Positions 23,861-35,064 are shown, counted from the first letter of the stretch. The stretch: 64,000 bases of DNA from Eonycteris spelaea (GCA_003508835.1 PUFA01000003.1:11013501-11077500), one strand, 5' to 3'. A program made the numbers and translations. Notes: a model not told the origin generated them from the letters alone.

Positions 23861-24040
23861 ATAGGGAAAGAAGATGGAGAGAGATAAGGAAAGAGGAATA
23901 AAGAAAGAGGGAAGGGAGAGAAGCAGGAAAGGTGGTAGAGTTGACAAGAGGGTGAAAGAGAGAAAGGAATAAATATGAGAAGAATATAGTGGAGGGAGAA
24001 AAGGAGGACAGGAGGAGAAAGAAGGAGGAAAGGATCAGGA
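23861..24040. repeat. Polypurine (GGAAA)-type tract
   Basis: About 180 bases that are almost entirely A and G on the plus strand, in irregular GGAGA, GAAAG and GGAAGG words. It is a degenerate microsatellite and a possible triplex-forming tract. Confidence 0.85.
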
Positions 24041-24654
24041 CACTGTCCTGCTTACGTTTTTCTCTTCAAGTGCCTTCCTCTGCTTGTTCTTAGGCTCAGG
24101 CAGGGCCATGGTCAGAGAATAGAAACCATGAGGTAATAGTAACACCGGAGACAAGAGAGCTGCCTGTTGGGGTGGGTATTGCCTAGTCCATGGAGAGCAG
24201 GTAGCCATTCAAGTGCTCCCTGCAAGTTCTTTCCCTTCCCACTTTTAATCACCTCCCTCCTATTCCAGTCACAGGGTCTCAGATCCCACCACCATCCCAA
24301 ACCAGGGAAAAGGCACTGTGCAGTCTTCTGTATGCTGAAGGAACCAGTAAGGTGTTCTCCTTGCTGAGTGGGGGCCGCAGGAGGCCCAAGCTTCTAGCTC
24401 CGGAGTGGGGGGGGATTAGCTGATTAGCAGAGATAAGAAGCCAGGGTATGAGTGGTGGAGGGCTGCGGAGGGGATGGGAGCATGCCTCTTCAGCCTCATG
24501 ACTTGGCTAGGAAGCAGACTCAGGGTGAAGAGTCACCAGGAAGGGAACCTGAGGCTGCTTCCTGGGTGTGAACCACTGAGTGGTGATGGGGAGGGAAGGA
24601 AGCAGGGCGCCTTTAATTTGTACTCTGGCCTGTATATCTCTCCCTATGTCCTAG
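24041..24654. other. Unique sequence, no gene seen
   Basis: No repeat or gene is recognised. A G8 tract lies near 24406. Confidence 0.45.
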
Positions 24655-24870
24655 CTTAGGAAAAAAGAAATGAGCCCTTTATCAATTTTTAATAAATTGA
24701 AATGACAAATAATCCATTTAATAAATTATTAACTGAGAAAATTACTGAAAACTGAAATATCAAACAATCGTGAGCAAATGCTCGAAGCAGCGTGTTTATT
24801 AATAACCAGTCCTGCTGCAGGAGAGCGCTGATGTTGTGATTCTGACACAGCCACTGACCCACACCCACTG
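24655..24870. other. Candidate conserved noncoding block
   Basis: A repeat-free AT-rich block with many homeodomain-core words (AATAAATTG, TTTAATAAATTATTAAC near 24717) next to CpG-bearing sequence (CAATCG at 24767, CTCGAAGCAGCG at 24781). The change in composition at both edges is sharp. Its role is inferred only. Confidence 0.28.
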
Positions 24871-25394
24871 CGGTCCAGCATGTCAGGGGACCTGGGGCTG
24901 GGGTATCCGCAAGGCCGTGCTTGAGTGTGGGTGTAGGGACAAAGACAAATGGAGTAGTTCCTGTCGCCCTTGAGCCCATAGCTTGATGGCTCACAGGCAG
25001 CACTTGGGAGGTGGTACCTGGATGTGGAGCTATGATGGCAACAGGATGAAGTCTCTAGATTCTGCTCTCATGGTCCTGGAAGGGGGCCAGAAATAATCTC
25101 ACTCCTGGGGTTTGTTTCTTTAAATCAAGAGCTTTGGGTTCATAAAAATTGTTCGTGTGTGTGTGTGCATATGCAAGTGAATGAAATTTTGTGTATGTAA
25201 AGGATGGCATCAGCCCCCAATCTGCCTGGCTGGATGATCAGCTGAGCTGGCTATCCCACATCAGCCCTCATGTACCACAACGGGAACCTAGGATGCTTTG
25301 TGACAGCAAGAAGCCTATTGTGAGAGCCCTGCCTGGGGAAGACTCAAGCATTATGTGGAGAGGGGGCCATGACGACAATTTTAGGAGTCTGTTT
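24871..25394. other. Unique sequence, no gene seen
   Basis: Contains a short GTGTGTGTG at 25156. A 109-codon plus frame from 25191 to 25520 has no resemblance to a known family, and its 3' part is MIR sequence. Confidence 0.45.
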
Positions 25395-25590
25395 ATAGAA
25401 TACCATTGGTCAGACTCCTTTAATCCTCCTGAAAGACTTGGAGATCATGGAATCCAGACCATCATTTACAGTGAGAGAAATAGAAATTCAGAGAGAGGAG
25501 GAGCTAGCTTGCTGTGTTGAGGCTAGTTGCGGATTGGCAGCACCGTCCAGGGCCCAGGTTTCTAGTCAAATGCCCTTCCTGTTATGGCTC
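25395..25590 (-). mobile_element. MIR SINE
   Basis: TTACAGTGAGAGAAATAGAA near 25467 and the CCCAGGTTTCTAGTCAAATG block near 25553 follow the order of a reverse MIR. Confidence 0.55.
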
Positions 25591-25894
25591 TAGATCTTAA
25601 GGCTGGTCCTAAGCTATTGTTTCTTCAAGTAGCCTCCCACTCACCCCACAGCCTTCTCGCTTCTCTTGGAACTCCTACTTTTGCATGTAGTCACAGGATT
25701 CTGTCAGCATGACTGACTGAGGAGTCCTCTCTGCATTGGTCCTGCCTGTGATAGGAGACAGTAGGCATCATCTCCCCCTTAGTGCTTGCTTTGTCTAGAA
25801 GCGTAACCTAGCCCGTCTCTGCCTTTGCTCTTCCAAGACTGCGTTAGCCTGGAAACACATCTTCTCTAGCACAGCCCTGCAGTGGGGCTTGGGG

Positions 25895-26015
25895 ATGGTC
25901 AGGTGACTTCCCTGTGTCCTAGTTCTTTTATCTGTAAAATGGGGATAATAATAAAGAATGTAATTTGTTGACCGGGATTGAAAACAGTCCCATTATAAAA
26001 ATACAATGCAGCACT
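25895..26015 (+). mobile_element. MIR SINE
   Basis: TTTTATCTGTAAAATGGGGA at 25926 is the MIR core in sense orientation, followed by TAATAATAAAG. Confidence 0.75.
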
Positions 26016-26089
26016 TTGGGATGACAGGCTGTAGGCTTGAAGATGGTGCTGCAATGGGTATTTTTAGGAAGGAGGGAAGGGGGAAGGAG

Positions 26090-26290
26090 GGGTGGTTTAT
26101 AAATGTTTGTTGCATTAAAAATGTGCTAGTTTGAATTGTGCAAACTAAGTATCATTTGTTTCTAGAAAAATTCACTGCTGTGGAAATGAATTAGTTTACA
26201 TTGAATATGTGATGGTTCAGAGAAAGGGATATTAACCCAATTTGCATTTCTTTGAACTGAAATAAATTATTGCCATGTTTGCATTAGTTG
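26090..26290. other. Candidate conserved noncoding block
   Basis: Repeat-free AT-rich sequence with TTTGCAT octamer-like and ATTA words (AACCCAATTTGCATTTC near 26235). A low-confidence call based on composition. Confidence 0.2.
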
Positions 26291-27439
26291 GGTCAACTGG
26301 ATGTGATTGGGTAGACCTGCAGTGGGGCGGGCTGGCCCCAGGCTCAGAGGGTTACAATAGGGGCAAAGTATGCAGATCAGCAAGTCCCTCCCGATCAGGG
26401 CTGATTAACCTTTTGGGGGGATTGTGGACTTTTCAGGGGTCTATTGAAAGCAGCGAATGCACCTATCCCACATAATTGTGTATGTGTTTCAGCACTCTCC
26501 CAGTTTTTCAGCCTGTTGCGGGCCAGGTGTAAGGGCTCCCTGTCCCAAAGAAGACTGTCCATTGTCTTGGTGTCTCATGCCCTGATTATAGCATGGGTTG
26601 GCCAGAGCCCAATTTCTGAGGCCTCTTCCCTCTGTTAAATGAAAACAGGACTTTGCTTCTGAAGAGGGGGATAGCCAAAGACAAGTTCATGTATATGCTC
26701 AGAGCTGGGTGCTGTGGACATTTCAGGCCTATATAAGGCACAGTCCCAGCGATGAGAAGGAGCTGGCTATGTGACCTACAGCTCTGGTCATTGCAAGACT
26801 TGATTTGGTGGGCGCACCTGGCGAGCCATGGCCCTTCCTGCTTCTTTATGCCCCTGCCTACTGACATCACATGCTGCGCCAAATGGAGTGCTCTCTAAGG
26901 TCAAGGAGGTGCCAGTGTCTGGGTCCTCCAAACCTGGCCCTGCCTGGCCTCCAGGAGTCTTCTTTAGAGTGGGAAGAGCACAGAGCCAGCCAGCCAGACG
27001 TCTACACAAGCTCTTTAATGCCCAATAAATGGGGCATTTGTCAGTGATGGACAGTTTGTGAACTCTGACAACATTTGTGGACAGCAGGTGGCTATTACAG
27101 ATGGACACAAATATAAAGGTAAACCTAGAAGAAATGAAAACTAGAGCTATTCAGAGACGTGTGCATGGAATGTGCTGCTAGCCTGTGCACCAAAGGAGCT
27201 TTAGCTTCTCTGGTTCTCTAACAGTCAGGGAGAGAGAGCATGGGATGGAGGAGGATGGAGACAGTCATCTTACCTTTCACCCAATAGAATGTGCCAAACT
27301 TTAGGTTATTAGGAACCTGTGGTCAGAGAGCCTTATTTAATGAGCCCTCAACCTGAACTTACTTTTATTGGAAAGAGGCAACTACAGGACAAGACGATAA
27401 GCGGGGACTTAAATAAAATTTTAGGGTGAAATACCTCTC
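26291..27439. other. Unique sequence, no gene seen
   Basis: No repeat is confidently recognised. Overlapping frames on both strands (26586-27108) are mutually exclusive and match nothing. Confidence 0.45.
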
Positions 27440-27845
27440 ATATCACTTTTCTGCTTAAAACTCATCAATAGTGCTTTAGCAATTTCAGGATAAAGCCTGT
27501 ACCTCTAAACTCAGTATACAACTCACCCCGTCCTACTTGACCGGTGGTACTGAATCTTCTGAATGTACTTACTGTGTTTTCTCTTACCTCTAAACCTTTA
27601 TTTCCATTGCTTTATCTGCTTGGGGCACCCTCTCCCCCCTCCTCATGGATGTCATCCTCTGAGCAGTTTTCTCTGGCTCCTAGACCAAGTTCAGGCCTCT
27701 GCGATAACACAGTATTTTATCAACAGGAGAGACTGATAGGAACCAGCCAGCTAGTGGGTTCCTGAGGACAGAGACACACCTGATTCACTGTTGGGTCCCT
27801 GTGGCCAGCCAGCCATGTAGGAGGAACTTGGTAAATCATGTTGAG
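27440..27845 (+). mobile_element. L2 LINE
   Basis: CATATCACTTTTCTGCTTAA near 27439 and TTAGCAATTTCAGGATAAAG near 27476 match the internal L2 segment. The copy then decays to the 3' part near 27810. Confidence 0.7.
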
Positions 27846-27954
27846 TGCTTACATTCATAAAGTAATGACTAAACGAAGGGCGCTTCAGTCTCATTGTCCC
27901 ACATTTCACCCAATCAGTTGATTATCTCTACAATATGAATATAACTCATATTTA

Positions 27955-28095
27955 CTGAAGCTTTCTCATCTGTAAAGTGGGGATAATACTGTCTACCTGA
28001 TGGTTTTTGTGAGGAAGTAATGAGTTAATACACATAAAAAGAAGTGCCTGCCACTCTGTAAGTTCTCAGTGAATGTTAGGTATTATTGTTCTTCA
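27955..28095 (+). mobile_element. MIR SINE
   Basis: TCTCATCTGTAAAGTGGGGA at 27965, then a TACCTGATGGTTTTTGTGAG block, ending in TTAGGTATTATTG. Confidence 0.85.
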
Positions 28096-28399
28096 TAAAT
28101 AAGTTGAGATAGACCCAACCGAGCACTGTCCTGGACACAAGAAACTTTACTCCTCTGGTTAGAATCCCCATTAGCAACCAGTTAGCAAAAATGCTTCTAG
28201 AATGCAGCTACTAGGAGAAAGTCAGACTCAGACCTGGGACCAGCAATCAGACTTTTGGGGACCATCAGGACCCACGAAGGCTGCCAGTGTTGCCAGATGC
28301 TGGGGTTGGATTTGGGGAATGGTGGTCAGGCGTGGATGGATGAAACTCCTAGCAGAGCTGGTGCCAATCTCTGGCTAGGCTTTACTTAAGTTAAGAAAA
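28096..28399. other. Unique sequence, no gene seen
   Basis: Nothing recognisable. Confidence 0.4.
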
Positions 28400-28490
28400 G
28401 GAATTCATGCTGGGTAAATGAGGTAATGAATGTGCAAGTACTTTGCAAACTGCAAAGTGCTATACAAATGTGAAGCGTTATTGCACCCAT
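28400..28490 (+). mobile_element. MIR-like SINE 3' part
   Basis: ACTTTGCAAACTGCAAAGTG near 28440 followed by CTATACAAATGTGAAGCG fits the 3' part of a MIR-class SINE. Confidence 0.6.
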
Positions 28491-29223
28491 CTATTTCTCT
28501 TCTTTGTGCTTTCAGGGTTTCCTAATAAGGGCTCTTTTTGAGAGGTCTAGGCTGGCTTTAGAGTAACTAAAGGAAAAGTGTGTGTGCAGTGTGGTAGGTA
28601 GGTGTACCCTGAGCATAGCAGAGGTCCTGGCTATGAAAGGAGGGACTTGCTGGCAAGAGGAATTGGGACATGAAAAGACCGAATGCTTCATGGCAATTAA
28701 TCTCCCCTGACCTAGACGGTTTTTCTGGTCCAGGGCCATTGTGGAGCTGTGAAAATTATTCTAGAATGACAAAATAGTCTATGCTGAGAAGGGTGAGAGT
28801 AAAACCTAGGGATCTTGTGGCTGTGAATAAGTATGGAGTGTCATAGGAAATGCCCCTGATTCCTGAGTGTGTGTTTGCAGCTAGTCACCCAGGATGCCCA
28901 AGGCTAACGCAAACCATTTCCAGCTGCTTTGTGCAAGGAACACAGACTGGCCTGGAAGAAGGAAGAATTCTGACCCTCAACACCTCTAATGTTCTCAGTA
29001 GCATGGATTCATCAGGATGATTTGCTTCTACCTGTGTCCAGCTTGCTCTTGGCCCTCCCCACCTCACAGCCTTGGTAACCAGGCAGACAGGAACTCATGA
29101 AGAACATCAGCTCTACATTAGGAAGGTCCAGCCATCCTGGACAGAGCAGCCAAGGCACCAGACCCATTTCCAAAGTAAATATTTCTGAGTTTATGGTTAA
29201 ACTCAGCTTGATTATTATGTGTA
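28491..29223. other. Unique sequence, no gene seen
   Basis: Nothing recognisable. Confidence 0.45.
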
Positions 29224-29382
29224 CAGGAATACCTTAGAGACCTTATGGTTCCGTTCCAAACCACTGCAGTAAAGTGAGTATCACAATAAAGTAAGTCATA
29301 ATCTTTTTGTTGTTGGAGGATCTTATCTTCAATTTGTAAAAAACGCAACATCTTTGAAGCGCAATAAAACAAAATATGCCTA
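29224..29382. mobile_element. Tigger-type MITE (Tc1/mariner, pogo group)
   Basis: A short element with both ends of a Tigger transposon. The left end begins CAGGAATACCTTAGAGACC and holds GGTTCCGTTCCAAACCACTG. The right end holds TCAATTTGTAAAAAACGCAA and GAAGCGCAATAAAAC and finishes ATATGCCTA. The inverted ends are imperfect and flanked by TA, the pogo-group target. The transposase core is deleted, so it is non-autonomous. Confidence 0.8.
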
Positions 29383-29589
29383 TATATTTTGCCAGGGGCA
29401 AAATAGCCCCACTTAAAGAGAGTCGCATGAAATCTCAGCCTCTTATATCCCAACTAGGGTGTGAGAATGAAACCTTGGATGATTGATTGGATAATCATGA
29501 GGATAACGTCTGTGTTTTTCGTGAGAGTTGTGCCTCAAACTCTTGGGAGCTGTCTACACCATTGACTTCCTAAAGCACTAAGCTGGAAA
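29383..29589. other. Unique sequence
   Basis: No feature recognised. Confidence 0.4.
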
Positions 29590-29735
29590 TGCATATAATA
29601 CTTAAGCAGTGAGGCAAGGCTCGTGTCCCCATATCTGTTTGTTCACTGCTCCTACCCAGCACCTGCCATAGTTCCTGATAGGATGGGGTCAAGTATGTTT
29701 GTTCATTGAGTCAATAAATAACGAATATGAGTGGA
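29590..29735 (+). mobile_element. L2 LINE 3' end
   Basis: TTTGTTCACTGCTCCTACCC near 29637 and CCTGCCATAGTTCCTGATAG follow the L2 terminal layout. It ends at GAGTCAATAAATAA. Confidence 0.75.
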
Positions 29736-30699
29736 CCACACCAAGGTAAATTTCAGAGGTTTCAGCAAGACAGTGTTGAGGCAGATTCTTTGCCCAAATG
29801 TTAGCTGATTTCACATAATTAACCTTATCCAGTTATGTCCCCAAACAAATGGGTGTGATTTGGAGAGGCTGTTGAGGACACAAAAGGCAATGTGGTTGAA
29901 GGACAAAAAGGGCAATGTGGTTGAAGAATTCCATACCTCGAGGACAGGGGCAGGGAGTGACTTTGGCATGCTCAGTGGACAGTGAAAATTAGAGGGACCA
30001 GATGTTAAACTTGCATTATTTGCATCACTTGAATATGATTTTTTGAGTTTTTAGAAAACTACATTAATTTATTATCATTCTTACCACCCTCTCCACCCCC
30101 ACCCCAAAGGGTGTTTAAAAATTGCACTTGGAATTGAAGAAGGAAAGGATGTCGGCCATTATCTGGTCCTGCTGTTCTGAATTTTCAGAGCATATCAAGA
30201 TCATCTGTGAAATTTTGGGAACTATAGCTGTCCAGGCTGCATCGCAAACCTACTCAATCCTGACTTCTAAAAGTAGAGCCTGGGGTGTTAAGTTGACAAA
30301 GCTTCACAGATGATTTTGATACTCTGAGGATGACTAGCACAGTTCTTCATTTCACCCAATCCATTGAGTACTTTTGTAACATAAAAAGCAGTACTTATTT
30401 ATATGGTACATCTCAGTTTCTGGGGCTTCTTAGAGAGTACCCCTACAGCAGCTTCCGTATTCCGCATACTCTTTGATCAGGATAGAGCAGAGCAACCCTG
30501 ATGTCGCCCACAAGAGCAACATGGCCATTGGCCCTTGCTGTTTTTAGGTTGGTTATATTGCTGCTCATGGGCACAACACAGGCAAGTTTAGGTGGAGGGG
30601 GAAGGAAAAGTAGAGCATGGGGCTGTGGCCAGAGGGGCTGCTCAGAGCAGGACGCCTGTGACAGTTCTTTAAACGTGTCATACATAGTGTATTCCAGGC
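29736..30699. other. Unique sequence, no gene seen
   Basis: About 1 kb with no gene or repeat recognised. It includes a short local duplication, GGCAATGTGGTTGAAG, at 29887 and 29910. Confidence 0.45.
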
Positions 30700-30835
30700 C
30701 TGATTTATTCTTTCGCTCATTCATTTTTCCATCATTCATCAATTGCTTACTGAGTGCCTACCACAAACTAGGCCCTGCAAACATCACAGTGTACCAGACG
30801 GCCATGCCTCTGTCTCATGGAATTGATAGTCCAAG
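30700..30835 (-). mobile_element. L2 LINE 3' end
   Basis: Reverse L2: TTGCTTACTGAGTGCCTACC near 30743 then AACTAGGCCCTGCAAACATC, ending at TCATGGAATTGATAGTCC. Confidence 0.75.
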
Positions 30836-31104
30836 GGGGTGGGGTGGGGGCTAGAGGCGAGAAATACATCATCACATAAATAACATTCATACAGATTTGA
30901 GTATGAATGACAGTCAATAGAGAAAGCCTCAAATTTCTTTTCACACTATTTTGTCCCCACCAAACACTAGTCAGTGAAAGTGGCCTTTTGTGTTCTGTGA
31001 TGCACTGGTCAATTATGCCTCATTCCTGCTCAGGAACCCCTCCCATGATCTCTCTACCCTCCTCCATCCCTCTCACTTCCTCTGTATAATTTACATGTTA
31101 ACAA
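30836..31104. other. Unique sequence
   Basis: A G-rich stretch at 30835-30850, then nothing recognisable. Confidence 0.4.
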
Positions 31105-31245
31105 TTGGTAATGTTGAATATTTTATAGGTGAAACAGCTGAGGTCTGAGGAGCTCAACTGACCTGTGCTGTAGAGCATGGCCAGTGAGTGGAGACAACTC
31201 CCCAGTGTCAGGCTCTGAATCCCGCCTTGTGCTTCTCCCTTAAAG
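31105..31245 (-). mobile_element. MIR SINE
   Basis: TTTTATAGGTGAAACAGCTG near 31121 and GGCTCTGAATCCCGCC near 31210 fit a reverse MIR. Confidence 0.6.
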
Positions 31246-31319
31246 CTCTATCCACGTTGGCCTCTCATCGGCCTCCAGAGCAGATTGCCTCAGTTCCTTC
31301 TCTTCCTTTTTAATTTTCT

Positions 31320-31705
31320 TTGTTACAGTCAAAGCTTCAATTAACTTTTCTCTGTAGAATGACTATATTAGGCAAAAGTTTGTGTGGGATCCAATAAAAC
31401 GTCAGATGATATTGAGCATACGTCAGGCAAAGCCTGCAGCCCAATAAGTTATTATGTGTAAATGCTACAACTTTATTTTGAGGAGAATACATGTGTACTA
31501 TCAAGCTGTTTTATGGATACGCAGCATGATTGATTACAGCATGCGGATCTGTCGCAACAGGATAAACTCAGATAGAATAATCTGTGGATATTTAGGCCTC
31601 AGCAATTTGTTATCCAAAGATGACTCTGGAAATGATAATTCCTCTCATTTCAGCAATTTCTCTGTGCCACACCCAATAAAAGCCCATTTCCAGAGAGCCG
31701 ACTTC
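31320..31705. other. Candidate conserved noncoding element / enhancer
   Basis: A repeat-free AT-rich block with CpGs retained along its length (31399, 31421, 31519, 31544, 31552, 31700). The words resemble HOX/PBX/CDX-type sites: CCAATAAAA at 31391 and again at 31673, TTTATGG near 31510 and TGATTGATTACAG at 31528. A CACACCC box touches the second CAATAAAA. No open frame fits an exon. Regulatory function is inferred, not shown. Confidence 0.35.
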
Positions 31706-31884
31706 TGATGCTAGGGTTCCTCTTCTTGCTGTATCTCCTTCCAGTTCCTCAACAGTGAACAATGGAAAGCTGTGTTTGCCATCAAAGCCATGACTGCACT
31801 GGGACTTGGCCTAGAATGGGCAGGTGTTGGGGGTTGGGAGCTGGGGCTGCTGCCCTAGAACAACCTCTGCTTCTAAGCAAACAA

Positions 31885-32040
31885 ACAAGCAAACGTGGAA
31901 AAAAATAGCCGTGATTTGTTTAGCACATAAAACAGTTTGGGGAAAAATGGATTCCATCAAGTAGCAGACTATATCGCAGATCAGCCCCAAGCAACTTGTT
32001 GCTAAAAAACAACTGGATGGAATTCATCAGCAACTTTTCA
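31885..32040. other. Candidate conserved noncoding block with inverted repeat
   Basis: Repeat-free, with retained CpGs (31893, 31910, 31974). It contains AGCAACTTGTTGCT at 31990-32003, with 5-base inverted arms, and CAGCAAC at 32028. The GTTGCT/AGCAAC half-sites are RFX-like. A weak, composition-based call. Confidence 0.25.
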
Positions 32041-32289
32041 AATAACCATTTGTTTGGAAAACAAAGAGTTGCTTGAATGAATTAAATTAAGCTCCAGCCC
32101 TGGGTCTCTTTCTTGAGGCATTGCTGACTTTGTGAGGATATAGTGAATTTCTCTTGGATCCTCTGCAGTCTGGGGCCATTCTTTTGACAGGGAGTCACAG
32201 TGTGTATTCTTTTGGATTCCTGTCCTGAGTTTTGACTTCTCTTTACTTGTTATAGAGCTTTCCTTTCCATGACCCAGTAGAAAGGAATT
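32041..32289. other. Unique sequence
   Basis: Nothing recognisable. The minus-strand frame over it is not family-like. Confidence 0.4.
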
Positions 32290-32515
32290 CGAGATCTGGA
32301 GGGCGAAGCCCTGTTTTAGCATCTTGGCTCTGCCTCCCATTGGTTCTATGACTCTGAGTAAGGTACTTCCCTAAGCCACAGTTCCATTATCTGAAAAACA
32401 GAGACAACGATACCTGTCTTACTCACCTTGCATGGTTATTGTGAGAAGTAACTAAGCAAATAAAATATTTGAAAACACTTTATAAACTGCACAATTCTAT
32501 TTAAGAAATACTTAT
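32290..32515 (+). mobile_element. MIR SINE, near full length
   Basis: CATCTTGGCTCTGCCTCCCA near 32320, CAGTTCCATTATCTGAAAAA near 32379 and TGGTTATTGTGAGAAGTAAC near 32432 follow the whole MIR order. Confidence 0.8.
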
Positions 32516-33079
32516 GAAGCCACTAAGGCTACTTGCTTTGAGTGCAAATGTGGTCACTTTTATTTTCTCATCAATCATTTAAGACCTCAACTGCTGTTAT
32601 TATCAGGAAGTCCAGTTCTTATTTCTTACCCCTTACCATGCAGATTTCCCCAAAAACAGAGAGAAAATTGAAAGCCCATCTGTCCATGATACTGCTACTT
32701 GGGGAGAGGGGGTGTCTTTGCTGACTTCTGGTCCACAGGGCCTGTGTTGTCTGTGAGCTCCTGCCCGGTACCTGCTGATGCCCTTGTGGGTCCAAATACC
32801 TGTATCTGCAACTATTTCTGGGGTTTCTTACACTTGAGTCCTTGCTCTCACATGTTGAGCCACTCTGTTTACCCAAAGTACTTCTCCAGAGTGACTAGGT
32901 CCTGAGGCATTTCCAGATTTACTACTAAAGATATTACTACAAAATCACCTTGTCCTTATGAAACCTCATGGACCCTAGGACCGATCCTGGATCACCAGTT
33001 CATATCTCCTCTTCCCTCATGGGAGATCCCCTTTGGGGCCCCACTCATCCTTTTTTGTCAGAGGACTTGGCAGATTAGC
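32516..33079. other. Unique sequence, no gene seen
   Basis: Nothing recognisable. Confidence 0.45.
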
Positions 33080-33325
33080 ATTCTGAGTAAGAGGAAGGAC
33101 TCTGGACGTTGGCTTGCCTCAGATCAAATTCCAGCTTCACTTTCTTGTGGTGTGACTGGTAGAGTTACATAGCATCTGTGTATCTCAGTTTTCTCTGTAA
33201 AGTGGAAATAAAAATGGTCCCACCTCGTAGGGTTTTTCGAAAACTGAATGAGATAATAGATTTAAAGCCCTTAGAAGAATGTCTGGCATGGAGTAAGCAC
33301 TATACAAGTGTTATTAGCTGCTATG
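33080..33325 (+). mobile_element. MIR SINE, full length
   Basis: One of the best-preserved MIRs here. The tRNA-like head is GGAAGGACTCTGGACG near 33092, the core is CTCAGTTTTCTCTGTAAAGT at 33184, followed by CTCGTAGGGTTTTTCGAAAA. The tail reads GGCATGGAGTAAGCACTAT. Confidence 0.9.
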
Positions 33326-33519
33326 TAAGATGACTGATCATAGTGACCCACATATACAGGTTTCCCTAATCTGAGCTTGTGCTGCAGGGATTAGGATATG
33401 GGCTCTGTCCCCCTCAAAAGGCTCTTGGGCTCCTAACACAACTTATACAACTTAGTCCATGTCCTTTGCCTCCTGTGACATTTGCTGAGTTAGACCTACT
33501 GAGTTAAACAAAAAAGGGG
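33326..33519. other. Unique sequence
   Basis: Nothing recognisable. Confidence 0.4.
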
Positions 33520-34005
33520 CAATGGGAAAGTTGGATCAGTTAGTTTTGCTGTATAAAAAATCACCACAAGTTGTAGTAGTTTAAAATGACAACCATTTAA
33601 TTAGTTTGTGCCTCTGTGGTTTAACTGGGCAGTCTGTCTGTTCTGGACTGGTTTGGTTGATCTCTGCTGAATTTTCTTACGTGTTCATTGTCACCTGGTG
33701 GATGGGTTGGCTGTTTGGCAACTTCATGATCCAGGGTGGTCTCACTCACATGTCTGGAAGTTGGCAGGCTATTGGCCAGGAATTGGCCAGCTGTCTGCTG
33801 GGGTGCCTTGGTTCTTCTCAGTGGAGACTCTCGACTTCCAGCAGACTAGCTTGTGTTTATTCACAGGGTTGTCTCAGGGTTTTAAAAGAGGCAAGATAAA
33901 AGCTACCAGACCTTTGAAGCCTAGGCTTGGGAGTGACATATTCTATTCATCAAATCTACTTCTTGATGGCAGATGCTTTGCTGCCAAGATTGTGGTTATT
34001 TATAG
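33520..34005 (-). mobile_element. MLT1-like LTR (ERVL-MaLR)
   Basis: Reverse orientation. It starts with GTTTTGCTGTATAAAAAATC and TAGTTTAAAATGACAACCAT, the reverse of a MaLR end. It continues with GTCTCACTCACATGTCTGGA near 33739 and GCTACCAGACCTTTGAAGCC near 33901. The subfamily is unsure and no internal sequence adjoins it. Confidence 0.6.
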
Positions 34006-34384
34006 TTAATCATATTAATTAAACCCTTTGCTTAGGGCAGTGGGCTCTTTCTCAGTTTCTATTTGCATTCTAAGAGTGCTGGTGATTTTACTGCTAGTAG
34101 GAGCATTCTCTCTCTCTCTTTTAAATTTTAATTTATCAAATACTATTTTCCTTGCACACTGGGCTACAGTAAGACATGGTGCTCTAAGAGTACTCTTGTT
34201 GATGGTGGGAAAGAGGCTAACAGTGCTGTTACAAGTGTCTGGCAGGGTCTTTAGAAAAGAGGAAGACCTCACTGAGAAAGCAAAGTTAAAGCTAATCTTG
34301 TAGGATATCAGGAGATAGCTCTGTTTGGGGATAGATGGAGTAGAATGCAAAGATAAAAGTGAAAGTTATAGAAAAAGATCACCC
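34006..34384. other. Unique sequence, no gene seen
   Basis: Two opposed frames of 91 and 111 codons cover the same DNA; neither is family-like. A (CT)n run lies at 34107-34120. Confidence 0.4.
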
Positions 34385-34495
34385 AGTCCTGCTCCCTTAG
34401 TTACAAGTAAGAATAGTGAGGCCTGGAGACTCTTCCAGTTGTACCCACATTTAGTGGAAAAGCAGGAACTTAGGCCTCCAGGCTGCTTGTCTTTG
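34385..34495 (-). mobile_element. Possible MIR fragment
   Basis: TTACAAGTAAGAATAGTGAG near 34400 and GGAACTTAGGCCTCCAGG near 34465 fit a decayed reverse MIR. Confidence 0.4.
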
Positions 34496-35064
34496 TTTGT
34501 AAAGGTATTTAGGTCATCAAATAGATACATCACAGTTAAGTCTACCTTGGTAAGTCTACTCACATGTTTCCTTTATAGGTCTCTGATTCCACCCTCCCTT
34601 ATGAGAAGGTCCACATCCCCTTCCACCCTTGGCTCCCATATCCCATATATCTGTAGAAGTAAAGATCTGCTCTAGAATTGACTAGTGAGTAACCCAAACA
34701 GATTGTCTCTACACAGGGCTGGCTTTTTAGCCTGTAAACGCGTGTGTCCAGTGAGGCACCTCCAAGCAATGGGCCATGCTGTGGTACCGACTCCAACATG
34801 CAACATGTCAGAAGATACCAAAATACAAAATTTCATTAGATATTGTTTTGTTGTAAAAAGATACAAGAGGCCATAAATATATCATTATGCTTCTAGAATG
34901 CTTGGCCCTTGCATCCTGCCTTGATCAGAGATGCATTTCACTGCAGGGTGTTGGCTTTCCTTCTGGCCATAATTCCCAGCTGAAAACCTGGGCTGCCCCT
35001 AGCCAGACAGAAGTTAACCCACGAACCCCATCCCTGGCCATTGCACAGTCCTTTGCTTCATAAC
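34496..35064. other. Unique sequence, no gene seen
   Basis: Nothing recognisable. Confidence 0.45.

Noticed and set aside
26405..26500. Possible old repeat around TTAACCTTTTGGGGGGATTG
   Set aside because: It recalls a common mammalian repeat about cacagacccctgaaag, but I could not align it beyond a few words.
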